A stretch of 64,000 nt of DNA, from positions 140,074 through 204,073 of the forward strand of contig JAZRVF010000015.1 in assembly GCA_045599005.1 (NCBI GenBank). The letters are read 5' to 3'. Origin of the DNA: Treponema_I sp045599005 (lineage in GTDB: Bacteria; Spirochaetota; Spirochaetia; Treponematales; Treponemataceae). The notes below the pieces were generated by a model. That model was given only the letters and a program-made list of their open reading frames with translations, did no database searches and was not told the origin of the DNA. Shown piece after piece: positions 51,861 through 60,200 of this stretch; within the stretch, counting starts at the first letter, position 1, and each line of letters opens with the position of its first letter. Made by a program: the position numbers and the translations under genes.

Positions 51861-53222
51861 TCAACGGGGAAAAAACTGTTCGCTGGAATTCAGTCGGACC
51901 AGCTGCACAGATTCATCCTTATATTCTTCGATAAATTCTTCGATTGTCAATTCCTTGCCGTCCTTGAACACGATTACCGAAAAGCGTCCGCTTCTGTCGA
52001 AAATCGGGAAAAAAGCGGCGGCTTCATTATATACGACTATTTCCTGGTCCGCTTTTTCAACATGGCGCAAGGCCCCAAGATAAAAGCGCCCGGGTTCCTG
52101 AATCGCAAGCATGTACATGATTGTCTTGAGAGGCGGAACAGAATAGCCTGCAACATCAGAAAAGGAATCAGCAATGATTTTTTTGTTTACCAGGACACCG
52201 GATTCTTCAAAAGAATAATCGTTTCCGCTTAGAACAGAGACAACGGCGGCGGCCAGGTTACGGGTCCAGTCCAGGGCAAGCATTGTGTTGTAATTCTCTG
52301 CAACGGAATAGGCAAGACTTCCCGGTCTGAAACCGACAGTTGACCTGAAAAGCGGATTGATCAGCACACCGCTGCTGGAAACAGGGCGGACAAGACCGTC
52401 TGCTATCCATTTCACAAAGCCTACACTGCTCTGGTACATCACTTCAGAGCCATTCTCTGTAAAAACCGGAGCCAGATCAACATATGTGACTTCATTCTTG
52501 TTTATGTAAACAGTGTTTCCTTCCTCATCCTCCGCGATGCTTTCCATATAGCGGAACCGTGAAAGATTCTCGCGGATCACAGCAACCATCTGGCGGCTTC
52601 CGTCGTACAGTTCATAATAAAAAACATCATCCGCCCAGGGAAATGATTTGTCCGTCAGAGTCCGCATTGTAGCGAAACTCATAGTAAGAAGCGATTCAAA
52701 GGGAAGTCCTACAGGAACACTCCGGGCAATTGTCTGACCGAAAACAACAAAATCACCAGCTGATTTCTCGGAACTGATTCTGTCAGAGGGCGAGAACTGG
52801 ACATAAACCTGGGAATCCGCAGAAAAATAATAACGCAGAGAAAGGTAACTGCCGTCAGAAGTTTTTCTGTAGAGAATCCAGCTGCCTCTGTTTTCCGCAG
52901 GATAAACTTTCTGGACTGTTTCAGTTTCTCCGGATCCGGAATACACAATGACTTTTTCCTCTTTGCAGGGAGCAACAATTATTGCGCATTCTTCTCCGTA
53001 GTCTTCAAAACGAACCTGAAACTCCGCACCGGAACTGTCAATGAACACACTGGGTTCTCTTCCCTTGAGAGAAGAGATTTTTGCCGTCAGCCAGGAATTT
53101 CTGATCTGACTGCGGATCTCAAAGGAATCCTGCATGTCGTCAAAGAAGTTGACGGCGAAAAGCGGAGAGACAGACAACGCCAGTACAGAAAGCAGACAGA
53201 AAATCAGTCTATTCTTTTTCAT
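51861..53222 (-). CDS. Exported protein of unknown function
   Basis: The ATG at 53222 gives 453 residues with a signal peptide (KKNRLIFCLLSVLALSVSPL ... FAVN). The mature part is beta-rich, with the segments SLRYYFSADSQVYVQFSPSD and PVSSSGVLINPLFRSTVGFR and an acidic C-terminal tail. No domain was recognised. The first 14 bp overlap the end of the activase gene (stop 53209-53211), so the two are probably co-transcribed, though a functional link is not evident. The longer frame to 53318 is only activase antisense-frame sequence. Confidence 0.75.
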   Translation of the reverse strand: MKKNRLIFCLLSVLALSVSPLFAVNFFDDMQDSFEIRSQIRNSWLTAKISSLKGREPSVFIDSSGAEFQVRFEDYGEECAIIVAPCKEEKVIVYSGSGETETVQKVYPAENRGSWILYRKTSDGSYLSLRYYFSADSQVYVQFSPSDRISSEKSAGDFVVFGQTIARSVPVGLPFESLLTMSFATMRTLTDKSFPWADDVFYYELYDGSRQMVAVIRENLSRFRYMESIAEDEEGNTVYINKNEVTYVDLAPVFTENGSEVMYQSSVGFVKWIADGLVRPVSSSGVLINPLFRSTVGFRPGSLAYSVAENYNTMLALDWTRNLAAAVVSVLSGNDYSFEESGVLVNKKIIADSFSDVAGYSVPPLKTIMYMLAIQEPGRFYLGALRHVEKADQEIVVYNEAAAFFPIFDRSGRFSVIVFKDGKELTIEEFIEEYKDESVQLVRLNSSEQFFPR

Positions 53223-56200
53223 CGGGATGCCGTCCCAAAGGTGCGTTTGCCAGAAGCAGTTTAAGTCTGTTAAGCTGATTGACTTCACTGGAACCCGGGT
53301 CATAGTCGATTGCGGCAATATTTGCCTCAGGATAACGACGGCGGAGTTCCTTGATCATACCCTTTCCGGTCACATGGTTCGGCAGACAGGCAAAAGGCTG
53401 TACACATGCAATGGAAGGTACACCATCGTGAATAAGTTCGACCATCTCTGCTGTGAGGAACCAGCCCTCACCCATGATGTTTCCTGTCTGGACAATGTCA
53501 TTCACACCTTCCATCAGTTCATAGATCGATGAAGGCGGACTGAAACGCCGGCTCTTTCTGAGCATCTTCTTGATGTATCTGCGGTAAAGATCCATTGCCC
53601 ATACAAGAAGCCGGGCATTCCTTTCTGTTTTCTTCGGGAACGCCAGTTCCTGATGACGGAAAATGCCCGTTGAGAATGTGTAGAAAAGGAAGTCTGCCAG
53701 ATCCGGCACAACACATTCTGCACCTTCACGCTCGATAGTTCCGAAAATATCGTTGTTGGCAACAGGATGGAATTTTACAAGAATCTCACCTACAACACCG
53801 ACACGGGGCTTTTTAACCGGCAGCAGCGGAATTGCATCAAAATCGCGGATGATTCCACGGATTATTCTGTGATAACCGGCGATCGAAAGGGATTCCAGCT
53901 GCTTCTGTGCCCGGGCGTTCCATTTCTCGTACAGTGCATTTGCCTCACCGGGATTTGCTTCATAAGGACGTGTCCGGTAAAGAACGCGCATCAGCAGGTC
54001 ACCGATCATCACTGACATAAGGGCGCGGTGAAGCAGTGCCGGAGTGATCTTGAAACCGGGGTTTCCTTCAAGGCCGGATGCATTCAATGAAACGACAGGA
54101 ACCTGGGAATAACCGGCATCGTTAAGGGCACGCCGGATAAAACCGATGTAGTTTGTCGCACGGCAGCCACCACCTGTCTGAGTAATCATCAGGCTGGTGT
54201 GATCCAGATCGTATTTTCCTGATTTAAGGGCTGCCATCATCTGTCCGGCAACGATAATCGAAGGATAACAGGCATCATTGTTCACGAACTGAAGACCGGT
54301 CTCAACTGCAACCGAATCAACTTCCGGCAGAACCACAAATTTGTAGCCGGAATACTGGAATGCCCGCTGAAGAAGTCTGAAATGGATCGGAGACATCTGA
54401 GGAGCAATAATCGTATGTGTGGTCTTCATTTCCTTTGTGAAAATCTGGCGCTGATATGCCGCTGATTTCACGACAGGCTTGCGTTTGTTGCGCTCACGTT
54501 CCCTTACCGCCGCAATAAGGCTTCTGATGCGGATACGGACCGCTCCAAGATTGCTTCCTTCGTCAATCTTGATAAGTGTGTACATGCGTCCTTTTGCTGC
54601 AAGAATTTCCTCAACCTGATCCGATGTTACCGCATCAAGACCGCATCCGAAACTTGTAAGCTGGATCAGTTCAAGATTGGGCATTCCGGAAACAAAAGCC
54701 GCCGCACGGTAAAGACGGTTATGGTAAGTCCACTGGTCAACAATGCGAAGCGGCCGTTCGATGGCACCAAGATGAGCGACACTGTCTTCGGTGAAGACTG
54801 CAATACCAAGGCTTGAGATCATCTCAGGAATTCCGTGATTGATCTCCGGATCCAGATGATAAGGACGTCCGGAAAGAACAATACCGTTAAGTCCACGGCG
54901 TATGATTTCTTCCAGTGCCTCTTCACCTTTCTGGTGTGTCTCCTCGCGGAAACGTTCCTGTTCAGCCCACGCCGCATCCACTGCTGCATCTATTTCCTGA
55001 CGGCTGATATCGAATTTCTGTCCCATTTCCTCATAAAGCCGTTCTGCAAGACGGACCTTGTCATAAATGGGAAGGAAAGGATTCATGAAAGTTATTGAAT
55101 CATCCTGGCGGAGTGCATCAACGTTATTGCGGAGAACCTCAGGATAACTTGTAACGATAGGACAGTTGTAGTGATTTCCTGCACCTTCATCCTCTTTCTG
55201 TTCGTAGGGCGCACAGGGATAGAAAATGAATTTGACACCCTGTTTCAGCAGTGCCTCAACATGACCGTGACTGATTTTTCCCGGATAACAGACTGATTCT
55301 GACGGGATTGTCTCAAGACCAAGCTCATAGACTGCGCGGCCGGAACGTGGTGAAAGACGGACACGGAACCCAAGATGGGTAAAGAATGTGAACCAGAGAG
55401 GATAGTTTTCGTACATGTTAAGTACGCGGGGAATTCCTACATCACCGCGCTTTGCATCTGCGGCGGCCAGAGGTTTGTAACCGAAAAGCCTCTTGTATTT
55501 CCAGTCAAAAAGATTGGGAATTGATTCTCTCTCAGTTTTTTCGGCAACAGCAGTTTTTTCGGCATTTCCCGCATCAACAGTTTTAACATCGCCAGCCTTT
55601 TTATCAGCCTCATCCAGTTCTGCGCCGCGTTCACAGCGGTTTCCAGTGATAAAGCGCCGTTTCTCACCGCCTGTTGAGAATGTATTGATTGTGAGCAGAC
55701 AGTTGTTCTGACATTTTCCGCAGCGGCGGAGTTCAAGATCAACCTTGAAGCTGTTCAGTTCTTCCAGAGTAGCAAGACCTGTGCGCACAGAATCCCGTTC
55801 TTCCGGCTTGATGTCTTTCCACTGGTCCAGAGCGATGAGGGCAGCACCATAAGCGCCCATAAGCCCCGCAACATCAGGACGGAAAACATTCACGCCGGCG
55901 ATTTTCTCAAATGCGCGAAGAACAGCATCGTTGTTGAAAGTTCCACCCTGGACGACAACTTTTTTACCGATGTCGCTGGCTTTGCGGAGTTTGATGACTT
56001 TGAACAGTGCGTTCTTGATGACCGAGTATGAGAGACCGGCAGAAATGTCAGCAACGGTCGCACCTTCTTTCTGGGCCTGCTTTACACGACTGTTCATGAA
56101 GACAGTACATCGGCTTCCCAGGTCAATGGGGTGTTCGGCCAGAAGGGCTTTTCGGCTAAAATCGCGGATGTTCATGCCCAGGGAACGGGCAAAATTGTCA

Positions 56201-57645
56201 AGGAACGAACCGCATCCTGATGAGCAGGCTTCGTTCAGCTGGATACCGGTGATGGCACCGTCTTTCATGCGGAGACATTTCATGTCCTGCCCACCGATGT
56301 CCAGAAGGAATTCCACACCCGGGACAAAGAAGTCAGCGGCACGATAGTGGGCGATTGTCTCAACCTCACCAGCGTCCGCTTTGAGAGATGCCTGGAACAG
56401 TGCTTCACCGTAACCGGTGGAAACTGTGCGGGCAATATACACGTCTTCCGGCAGCTGGGAATAGAGATCCTTGAGGACACGGACTGCAAGTTCAACTGGG
56501 TTTCCTGCGTTGACATCGTAGAAGCGCCACAGGATTCTACCTTCCTGATCGATCAGGACTGCTTTTGTGGTTGTGGAACCGGCATCCAGACCAAGGAACA
56601 CAGGACCTTTTGCCTGCTGGAGATCGGCAGACGCGGCCATCTCAGAAGCGTGTCGTCTGTGGAATTCCTCAAGTTCCTCCTCATTGCGGAAGAGCGGATC
56701 CAGACGCTGGACTTCAATCATTTCTGCATCGGAAAGAGTGCTGAGAGAGTTTCTGAGTTCCTCAACAGTGCGGAAGCGAGTCTCCTCGTTCTCAGGATTC
56801 ACACAGGTGTAAGTTTTTTCTGCGGAAAAAGCTGCACCGGCTGCGACAAAAAGCTGGGAATCCTCAGGAACGATGATCTCTTCGTCCTTAAGTTTGAGTG
56901 TTACGATAAAACGCTGACGGAGCTGATCAAGAAAATGCAGCGGACCACCCAGAAAGGCGACATTTCCGCGGATCGGTTTTCCGCAGGCTAGACCTGAAAT
57001 TGTCTGACTTACCACAGCCTGAAAAATTGAGGCGGCAATATCTTCTCTGCGGGCACCTTCGTTGATAAGCGGCTGAATATCAGTTTTTGCAAAAACACCG
57101 CATCTTGCTGCAATAGGATAAATTGTGGTGGCACCACGGGCCAGTTCATTAAGGCCGGGGGCGTCTGTCTCCAGCAGGGCAGCCATCTGGTCAATGAAAG
57201 CACCCGTACCGCCGGCACAGGTACCGTTCATACGCTGTTCAACAGCGGTACCGAAATACGTGATCTTCGCATCCTCACCGCCCAGCTCAATCACAACATC
57301 TGTCTTGGGAATGAGTTTCCGGACTGCGGTTGTAGAAGCCACAACTTCCTGAATGAAAGGAATCGAAAGCCATTGGCTGACGGAAAGTCCTCCGGAACCA
57401 GTGACCTTTACGCTCATGGTCTGTTTTTTTCCTGCAGGACAGGCTTTCTCGCTTGCATCAAGAGCGCGGGTTACAACTGCGATAATCGTACTGCGTATGT
57501 CAGCACGGTGTCTTTCATATTCACTGTATATGATTCCGTCATCTTTATCGAGAACAACAACTTTTACAGTTGTCGAACCTACATCTATGCCCAGGCGCAA
57601 AGGCTCTAAAACGGGCTGAAATTGGATGTTTGTGTCGAGTTCCAT
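53209..57645 (-). CDS. Giant acyl-CoA dehydratase activase (two BadF ATPase modules plus DUF2229)
   Basis: The 1478 residues match the long CoA-protein activase family of anaerobes. Module 1 near 16-280: LGIDVGSTTVKVVVLDKDDG, GGEDAKITYFG, GTCAGGTGAFIDQMA. Module 2 near 350-640: GLDAGSTTTKAVLIDQEG, DIGGQDMKCLRMKDG, NEACSSGCGSFLDNFARSLG. These are ASKHA ATPase folds with a bridging [4Fe-4S] cluster. Near 640 is a Cys motif (RRCGKCQNNCLLTINTF), then DUF2229 near 750-960 (ENYPLWFTFFTHLGFRVRLS; SESVCYPGKISHGHVEALLK) and a related C-terminal half resembling dehydratase subunits. By homology to HgdC it drives ATP-dependent low-potential electron transfer. No dehydratase subunit gene is adjacent. Confidence 0.88.
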   Translation of the reverse strand: MELDTNIQFQPVLEPLRLGIDVGSTTVKVVVLDKDDGIIYSEYERHRADIRSTIIAVVTRALDASEKACPAGKKQTMSVKVTGSGGLSVSQWLSIPFIQEVVASTTAVRKLIPKTDVVIELGGEDAKITYFGTAVEQRMNGTCAGGTGAFIDQMAALLETDAPGLNELARGATTIYPIAARCGVFAKTDIQPLINEGARREDIAASIFQAVVSQTISGLACGKPIRGNVAFLGGPLHFLDQLRQRFIVTLKLKDEEIIVPEDSQLFVAAGAAFSAEKTYTCVNPENEETRFRTVEELRNSLSTLSDAEMIEVQRLDPLFRNEEELEEFHRRHASEMAASADLQQAKGPVFLGLDAGSTTTKAVLIDQEGRILWRFYDVNAGNPVELAVRVLKDLYSQLPEDVYIARTVSTGYGEALFQASLKADAGEVETIAHYRAADFFVPGVEFLLDIGGQDMKCLRMKDGAITGIQLNEACSSGCGSFLDNFARSLGMNIRDFSRKALLAEHPIDLGSRCTVFMNSRVKQAQKEGATVADISAGLSYSVIKNALFKVIKLRKASDIGKKVVVQGGTFNNDAVLRAFEKIAGVNVFRPDVAGLMGAYGAALIALDQWKDIKPEERDSVRTGLATLEELNSFKVDLELRRCGKCQNNCLLTINTFSTGGEKRRFITGNRCERGAELDEADKKAGDVKTVDAGNAEKTAVAEKTERESIPNLFDWKYKRLFGYKPLAAADAKRGDVGIPRVLNMYENYPLWFTFFTHLGFRVRLSPRSGRAVYELGLETIPSESVCYPGKISHGHVEALLKQGVKFIFYPCAPYEQKEDEGAGNHYNCPIVTSYPEVLRNNVDALRQDDSITFMNPFLPIYDKVRLAERLYEEMGQKFDISRQEIDAAVDAAWAEQERFREETHQKGEEALEEIIRRGLNGIVLSGRPYHLDPEINHGIPEMISSLGIAVFTEDSVAHLGAIERPLRIVDQWTYHNRLYRAAAFVSGMPNLELIQLTSFGCGLDAVTSDQVEEILAAKGRMYTLIKIDEGSNLGAVRIRIRSLIAAVRERERNKRKPVVKSAAYQRQIFTKEMKTTHTIIAPQMSPIHFRLLQRAFQYSGYKFVVLPEVDSVAVETGLQFVNNDACYPSIIVAGQMMAALKSGKYDLDHTSLMITQTGGGCRATNYIGFIRRALNDAGYSQVPVVSLNASGLEGNPGFKITPALLHRALMSVMIGDLLMRVLYRTRPYEANPGEANALYEKWNARAQKQLESLSIAGYHRIIRGIIRDFDAIPLLPVKKPRVGVVGEILVKFHPVANNDIFGTIEREGAECVVPDLADFLFYTFSTGIFRHQELAFPKKTERNARLLVWAMDLYRRYIKKMLRKSRRFSPPSSIYELMEGVNDIVQTGNIMGEGWFLTAEMVELIHDGVPSIACVQPFACLPNHVTGKGMIKELRRRYPEANIAAIDYDPGSSEVNQLNRLKLLLANAPLGRHPDEKE

Positions 57646-57654
57646 ACTCCCTAA

Positions 57655-57683
57655 AATATAATGATTTTTTCAAGGCAATACAA
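57655..57683 (-). promoter_or_regulatory. Activase promoter close to the start codon
   Basis: On the minus strand TTGTAT (57683-57678) is 17 bp from TATATT (57660-57655). The ATG is 9 nt further on, and an AGGGAG purine run sits directly against it. Confidence 0.5.
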
Positions 57684-57705
57684 TTGGAAAAGTTTCGGTT
57701 TGCTA

Positions 57706-59055
57706 TCAGCCGCAGCAGAGTGCAGAATCACCGGCTTTCATCACTTCACTGTACACAGTGCCGAAGGATTCTCCGGTTTTTCTGCACAATTCCACAACAC
57801 TTCTGTATTCAGGATAAGCCCGTTCTGTTCCATTGACTTTTACAATCTTGCATTCGGCTTCACCAAACAAAGTAGATACAGCAATCTGACGCCGCGCAAG
57901 TTTTGTCCGTTCCATATACTGTCTTCGGATGCCTATTGTTGTTGTGTGGAGGAAAATCACCTCTTCTATCGAAGCACGGTCTTTTTCATCACAAATTACG
58001 TTCAGAACATAGCCCGGACGGTTTTTCTTGCCGAAACATGGCACAAAATGCACATCCAGTGCTCCGCGGGCAAAAAGTTCCTCCATGGTAAAGCCCAGCT
58101 GTTCACCGGTGCAGTCATCTATGTTGCTTTCAAGTTTTACGATTGTGTCATCAGGGGAACCGCTTTTTTCCTCAATCAGCATGGCACGCAGAAGACTGGG
58201 ACGCTGATAGGTGCGTTTTCCTGCCCCGCAGCCGGTTTTTAAAATTGAGAAACTTTCAGGCAGCGCAAAATGTGTTGCGGTCGCGGCAAGAATCGCAGCA
58301 CCCGTCGGCGTGACAAATTCACCTTTATCAGCACCGATTGAAAGCGGCAGACCTGCTTTCTGGACAATGTTCGCAACCGCAGGAACCGGCACAGGAAGAA
58401 TTCCGTGTTCACAGCGGACAGTTCCTGTTCCTTCAAAAACAGACTTTACATACACATTCCTGATTTTCAGGCTGTCAAAGCAGACTGCGAAACTGATTAT
58501 ATCCACAATGGAATCAACAGCTCCCACTTCATGGAAATGCACCTGTTCAACTGTCGTTCCATGGGCTTTTGCTTCGGCATCTGCAATCACGTCAAAAATT
58601 TCTGCAGAAAGTTTTTTTGCACCGTCGCTCATGTCGGTTCCCTCAATAATCTTCATTACGTCCGACAGATTCCGATGCACATGATGATGGGAATGTTCGT
58701 GATCATGATGGTGATGTTCACCGTGATCGTGGTCGTCATGTCCGTGAGCATGCTCGTGATCGTGGTGATGATGATGCTCGCCGTGTTCGTGATCATGATT
58801 GTGCTCATGCTCGTGTCCGAAAAGATACTCCATGTCATGATCATGATTGTCTTCTTCCAGGATCACGTTGAAATCACAGCAGTCAATTCCGTTTTTCTTC
58901 ACACGGCTTATCTCTGTCCTGAAGCCGTCACAGGGAACAGACCCAAGCACACGGTTCAGTTCATCAACATCCGCACCCAGATCAATCAACGCCGCAACAG
59001 CCATGTCTCCACTGATACCGCTGGCGCACTCAAAATACAAATCTTTTCCACTCAT
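57706..59055 (-). CDS. larC: LarC nickel insertion protein (Ni-pincer cofactor synthesis)
   Basis: LarC inserts Ni into pyridinium-3,5-bisthiocarboxylate mononucleotide to make the nickel-pincer cofactor of lactate racemase and related enzymes. The 449 residues start FECASGISGDMAVAALIDLG and contain HFHEVGAVDSIVDIISFAVC near 170 and EKSGSPDDTIVKLESNIDDC near 290. A His/Asp/Glu-rich stretch spans about 73-128. The frame is continuous, unlike larC split by programmed frameshift in Lactobacillus. It lies just after the larB remnant and downstream of larE. larA is not in this window. Confidence 0.93.
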   Translation of the reverse strand: MSGKDLYFECASGISGDMAVAALIDLGADVDELNRVLGSVPCDGFRTEISRVKKNGIDCCDFNVILEEDNHDHDMEYLFGHEHEHNHDHEHGEHHHHHDHEHAHGHDDHDHGEHHHHDHEHSHHHVHRNLSDVMKIIEGTDMSDGAKKLSAEIFDVIADAEAKAHGTTVEQVHFHEVGAVDSIVDIISFAVCFDSLKIRNVYVKSVFEGTGTVRCEHGILPVPVPAVANIVQKAGLPLSIGADKGEFVTPTGAAILAATATHFALPESFSILKTGCGAGKRTYQRPSLLRAMLIEEKSGSPDDTIVKLESNIDDCTGEQLGFTMEELFARGALDVHFVPCFGKKNRPGYVLNVICDEKDRASIEEVIFLHTTTIGIRRQYMERTKLARRQIAVSTLFGEAECKIVKVNGTERAYPEYRSVVELCRKTGESFGTVYSEVMKAGDSALCCG

Positions 59056-59058
59056 CTT

Positions 59059-59281
59059 TCACATCCTCTGACCGCTTTCCGCAAGTCTCCTGATCCGCGT
59101 GGCAAAGTACGCCGCATAATAACAATTATCTATGTCAGCCACACTGATTTCATTCTCAAGAATCTATCATTGTCCACAGGGCATTCTCAATCCTGTCAGA
59201 GCCGGTTCCATATCCGGCATTTTTCCAAACGGGAACTTCGGTCACCGGCACAAGCAAGAAACTGCGGTTACAGTCGAAGAA
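59059..59281 (-). pseudogene. larB: Remnant of larB (C-terminal part, frameshifted)
   Basis: Between larE and larC the minus strand reads PVTEVPVWKNAGYGTGSDRI then ENALWTMIDS, meets TGA, and after a one-base shift continues CENEISVADIDNCYYAAYFA then TRIRRLAESGQRM and a stop 3 bp before larC. This follows the LarB C-terminus (VPVIAVPTSVGYG..., AL-x-x-ML-NSC, VVNIDNGFGAAYAA-x-I). The first 170 or so residues of LarB are missing; the larE frame reads into the fragment through its own TGA. It cannot encode a working LarB carboxylase. Confidence is limited because the match is by eye and both parts are short. Confidence 0.6.
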
Positions 59282-60100
59282 TCAGTTCATACTGCCGGAT
59301 CTGAATCCGCAGAGATCCAAAGTCACAAAATCAAAACCTTCAGACCTGAAAAACTGTTCTATTTCCGAGCGCATGTCCGCAACCCGTCTTATATCATCAT
59401 CCGTTACTTCAATCCGTGCAAGCATTTTTCCGGCAGCGCCTGTCTCATACACCCGAACACGGTACTGCAGGAATCCATTTCCGCGCAGGAAATTCTCACA
59501 GTTCTCAACACGCCGCAATTTTTCATAGGAAAGATCCGCACCAGTCTCAAAACGGGTGGCAAGGCAGGCAAAACTTCCCCTGTTCCATCCCTCAAGACCG
59601 AAAATCTCTGACAGACGCCTTATCTCAGCCTTCCGAAAACCCAGGTCCCGGAGCGGACTTTCAATTCCAAGTTCAGCCAATGCTTTCATGCCGGGACGGT
59701 ATTCTCCCACATCATCCGCATTGGTTCCGTCAGCAACGTAAGCAAATCCTGATTTAACCGCATGATCTTTCAGCATACCGAAAATCGCTTTCTTGCAGAT
59801 ATAGCACCTGTCCCTGGGGTTCTTTTCAAAACCGGGAATGCTGAACTGATCAAAATCAACAATGTGAAGCGGGATTTTCCGTCTGTCACAGAAGGATCTG
59901 CATTCCTCAAGCTCATGAGAAGTGAAAGAAGTTGTCCGTGCCGTAAAAGCAGCAGACTTTTCACCCAGGGACTCAGACGCGGCATGCATGAGAAAAACTG
60001 AATCCACACCTCCGGAAAAAGCAACAGCCAGAGAACCTTTGTCATTGAGCCACTTCTTCAGACTCTGATATTTCAGCAGAAGTTCTTCATCATTCATCAT
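59282..60100 (-). CDS. larE: LarE ATP-dependent sulfur transferase
   Basis: LarE adds sulfur to the LarB product in Ni-pincer cofactor synthesis. The ATG at 60100 (CTGGAGAAA before it) gives 272 residues. It has a PP-loop ATPase motif, AVAFSGGVDSVFLMHAASES near 25-44, the CxxC of DRCYICKKAIFGMLKDHA near 90, and the NADGTNADDVGEYRPG region. The WNRGSFACLATRFETG segment near 190 has a single Cys in the usual sacrificial-Cys place. An in-frame ATG at 60139 has no good RBS. It is followed by the larB remnant and larC. Confidence 0.93.
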   Translation of the reverse strand: MMNDEELLLKYQSLKKWLNDKGSLAVAFSGGVDSVFLMHAASESLGEKSAAFTARTTSFTSHELEECRSFCDRRKIPLHIVDFDQFSIPGFEKNPRDRCYICKKAIFGMLKDHAVKSGFAYVADGTNADDVGEYRPGMKALAELGIESPLRDLGFRKAEIRRLSEIFGLEGWNRGSFACLATRFETGADLSYEKLRRVENCENFLRGNGFLQYRVRVYETGAAGKMLARIEVTDDDIRRVADMRSEIEQFFRSEGFDFVTLDLCGFRSGSMN

Positions 60101-60200
60101 TTTCTCCAGTGCCGAAATGGAAGCAGTTTTCAGCCTCACTCCGACAGTTCATGCAGCCTGTTCCGGCAGCCGGCAGATTTTCTGCAGTAAATTTTTCAGA

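Noticed and set aside
58405..59304. Long plus-strand open frame opposite larC (299 residues)
   Set aside because: Mirror of the His-rich larC sequence on the other strand (Met/Val/Ile runs); no RBS or family features.
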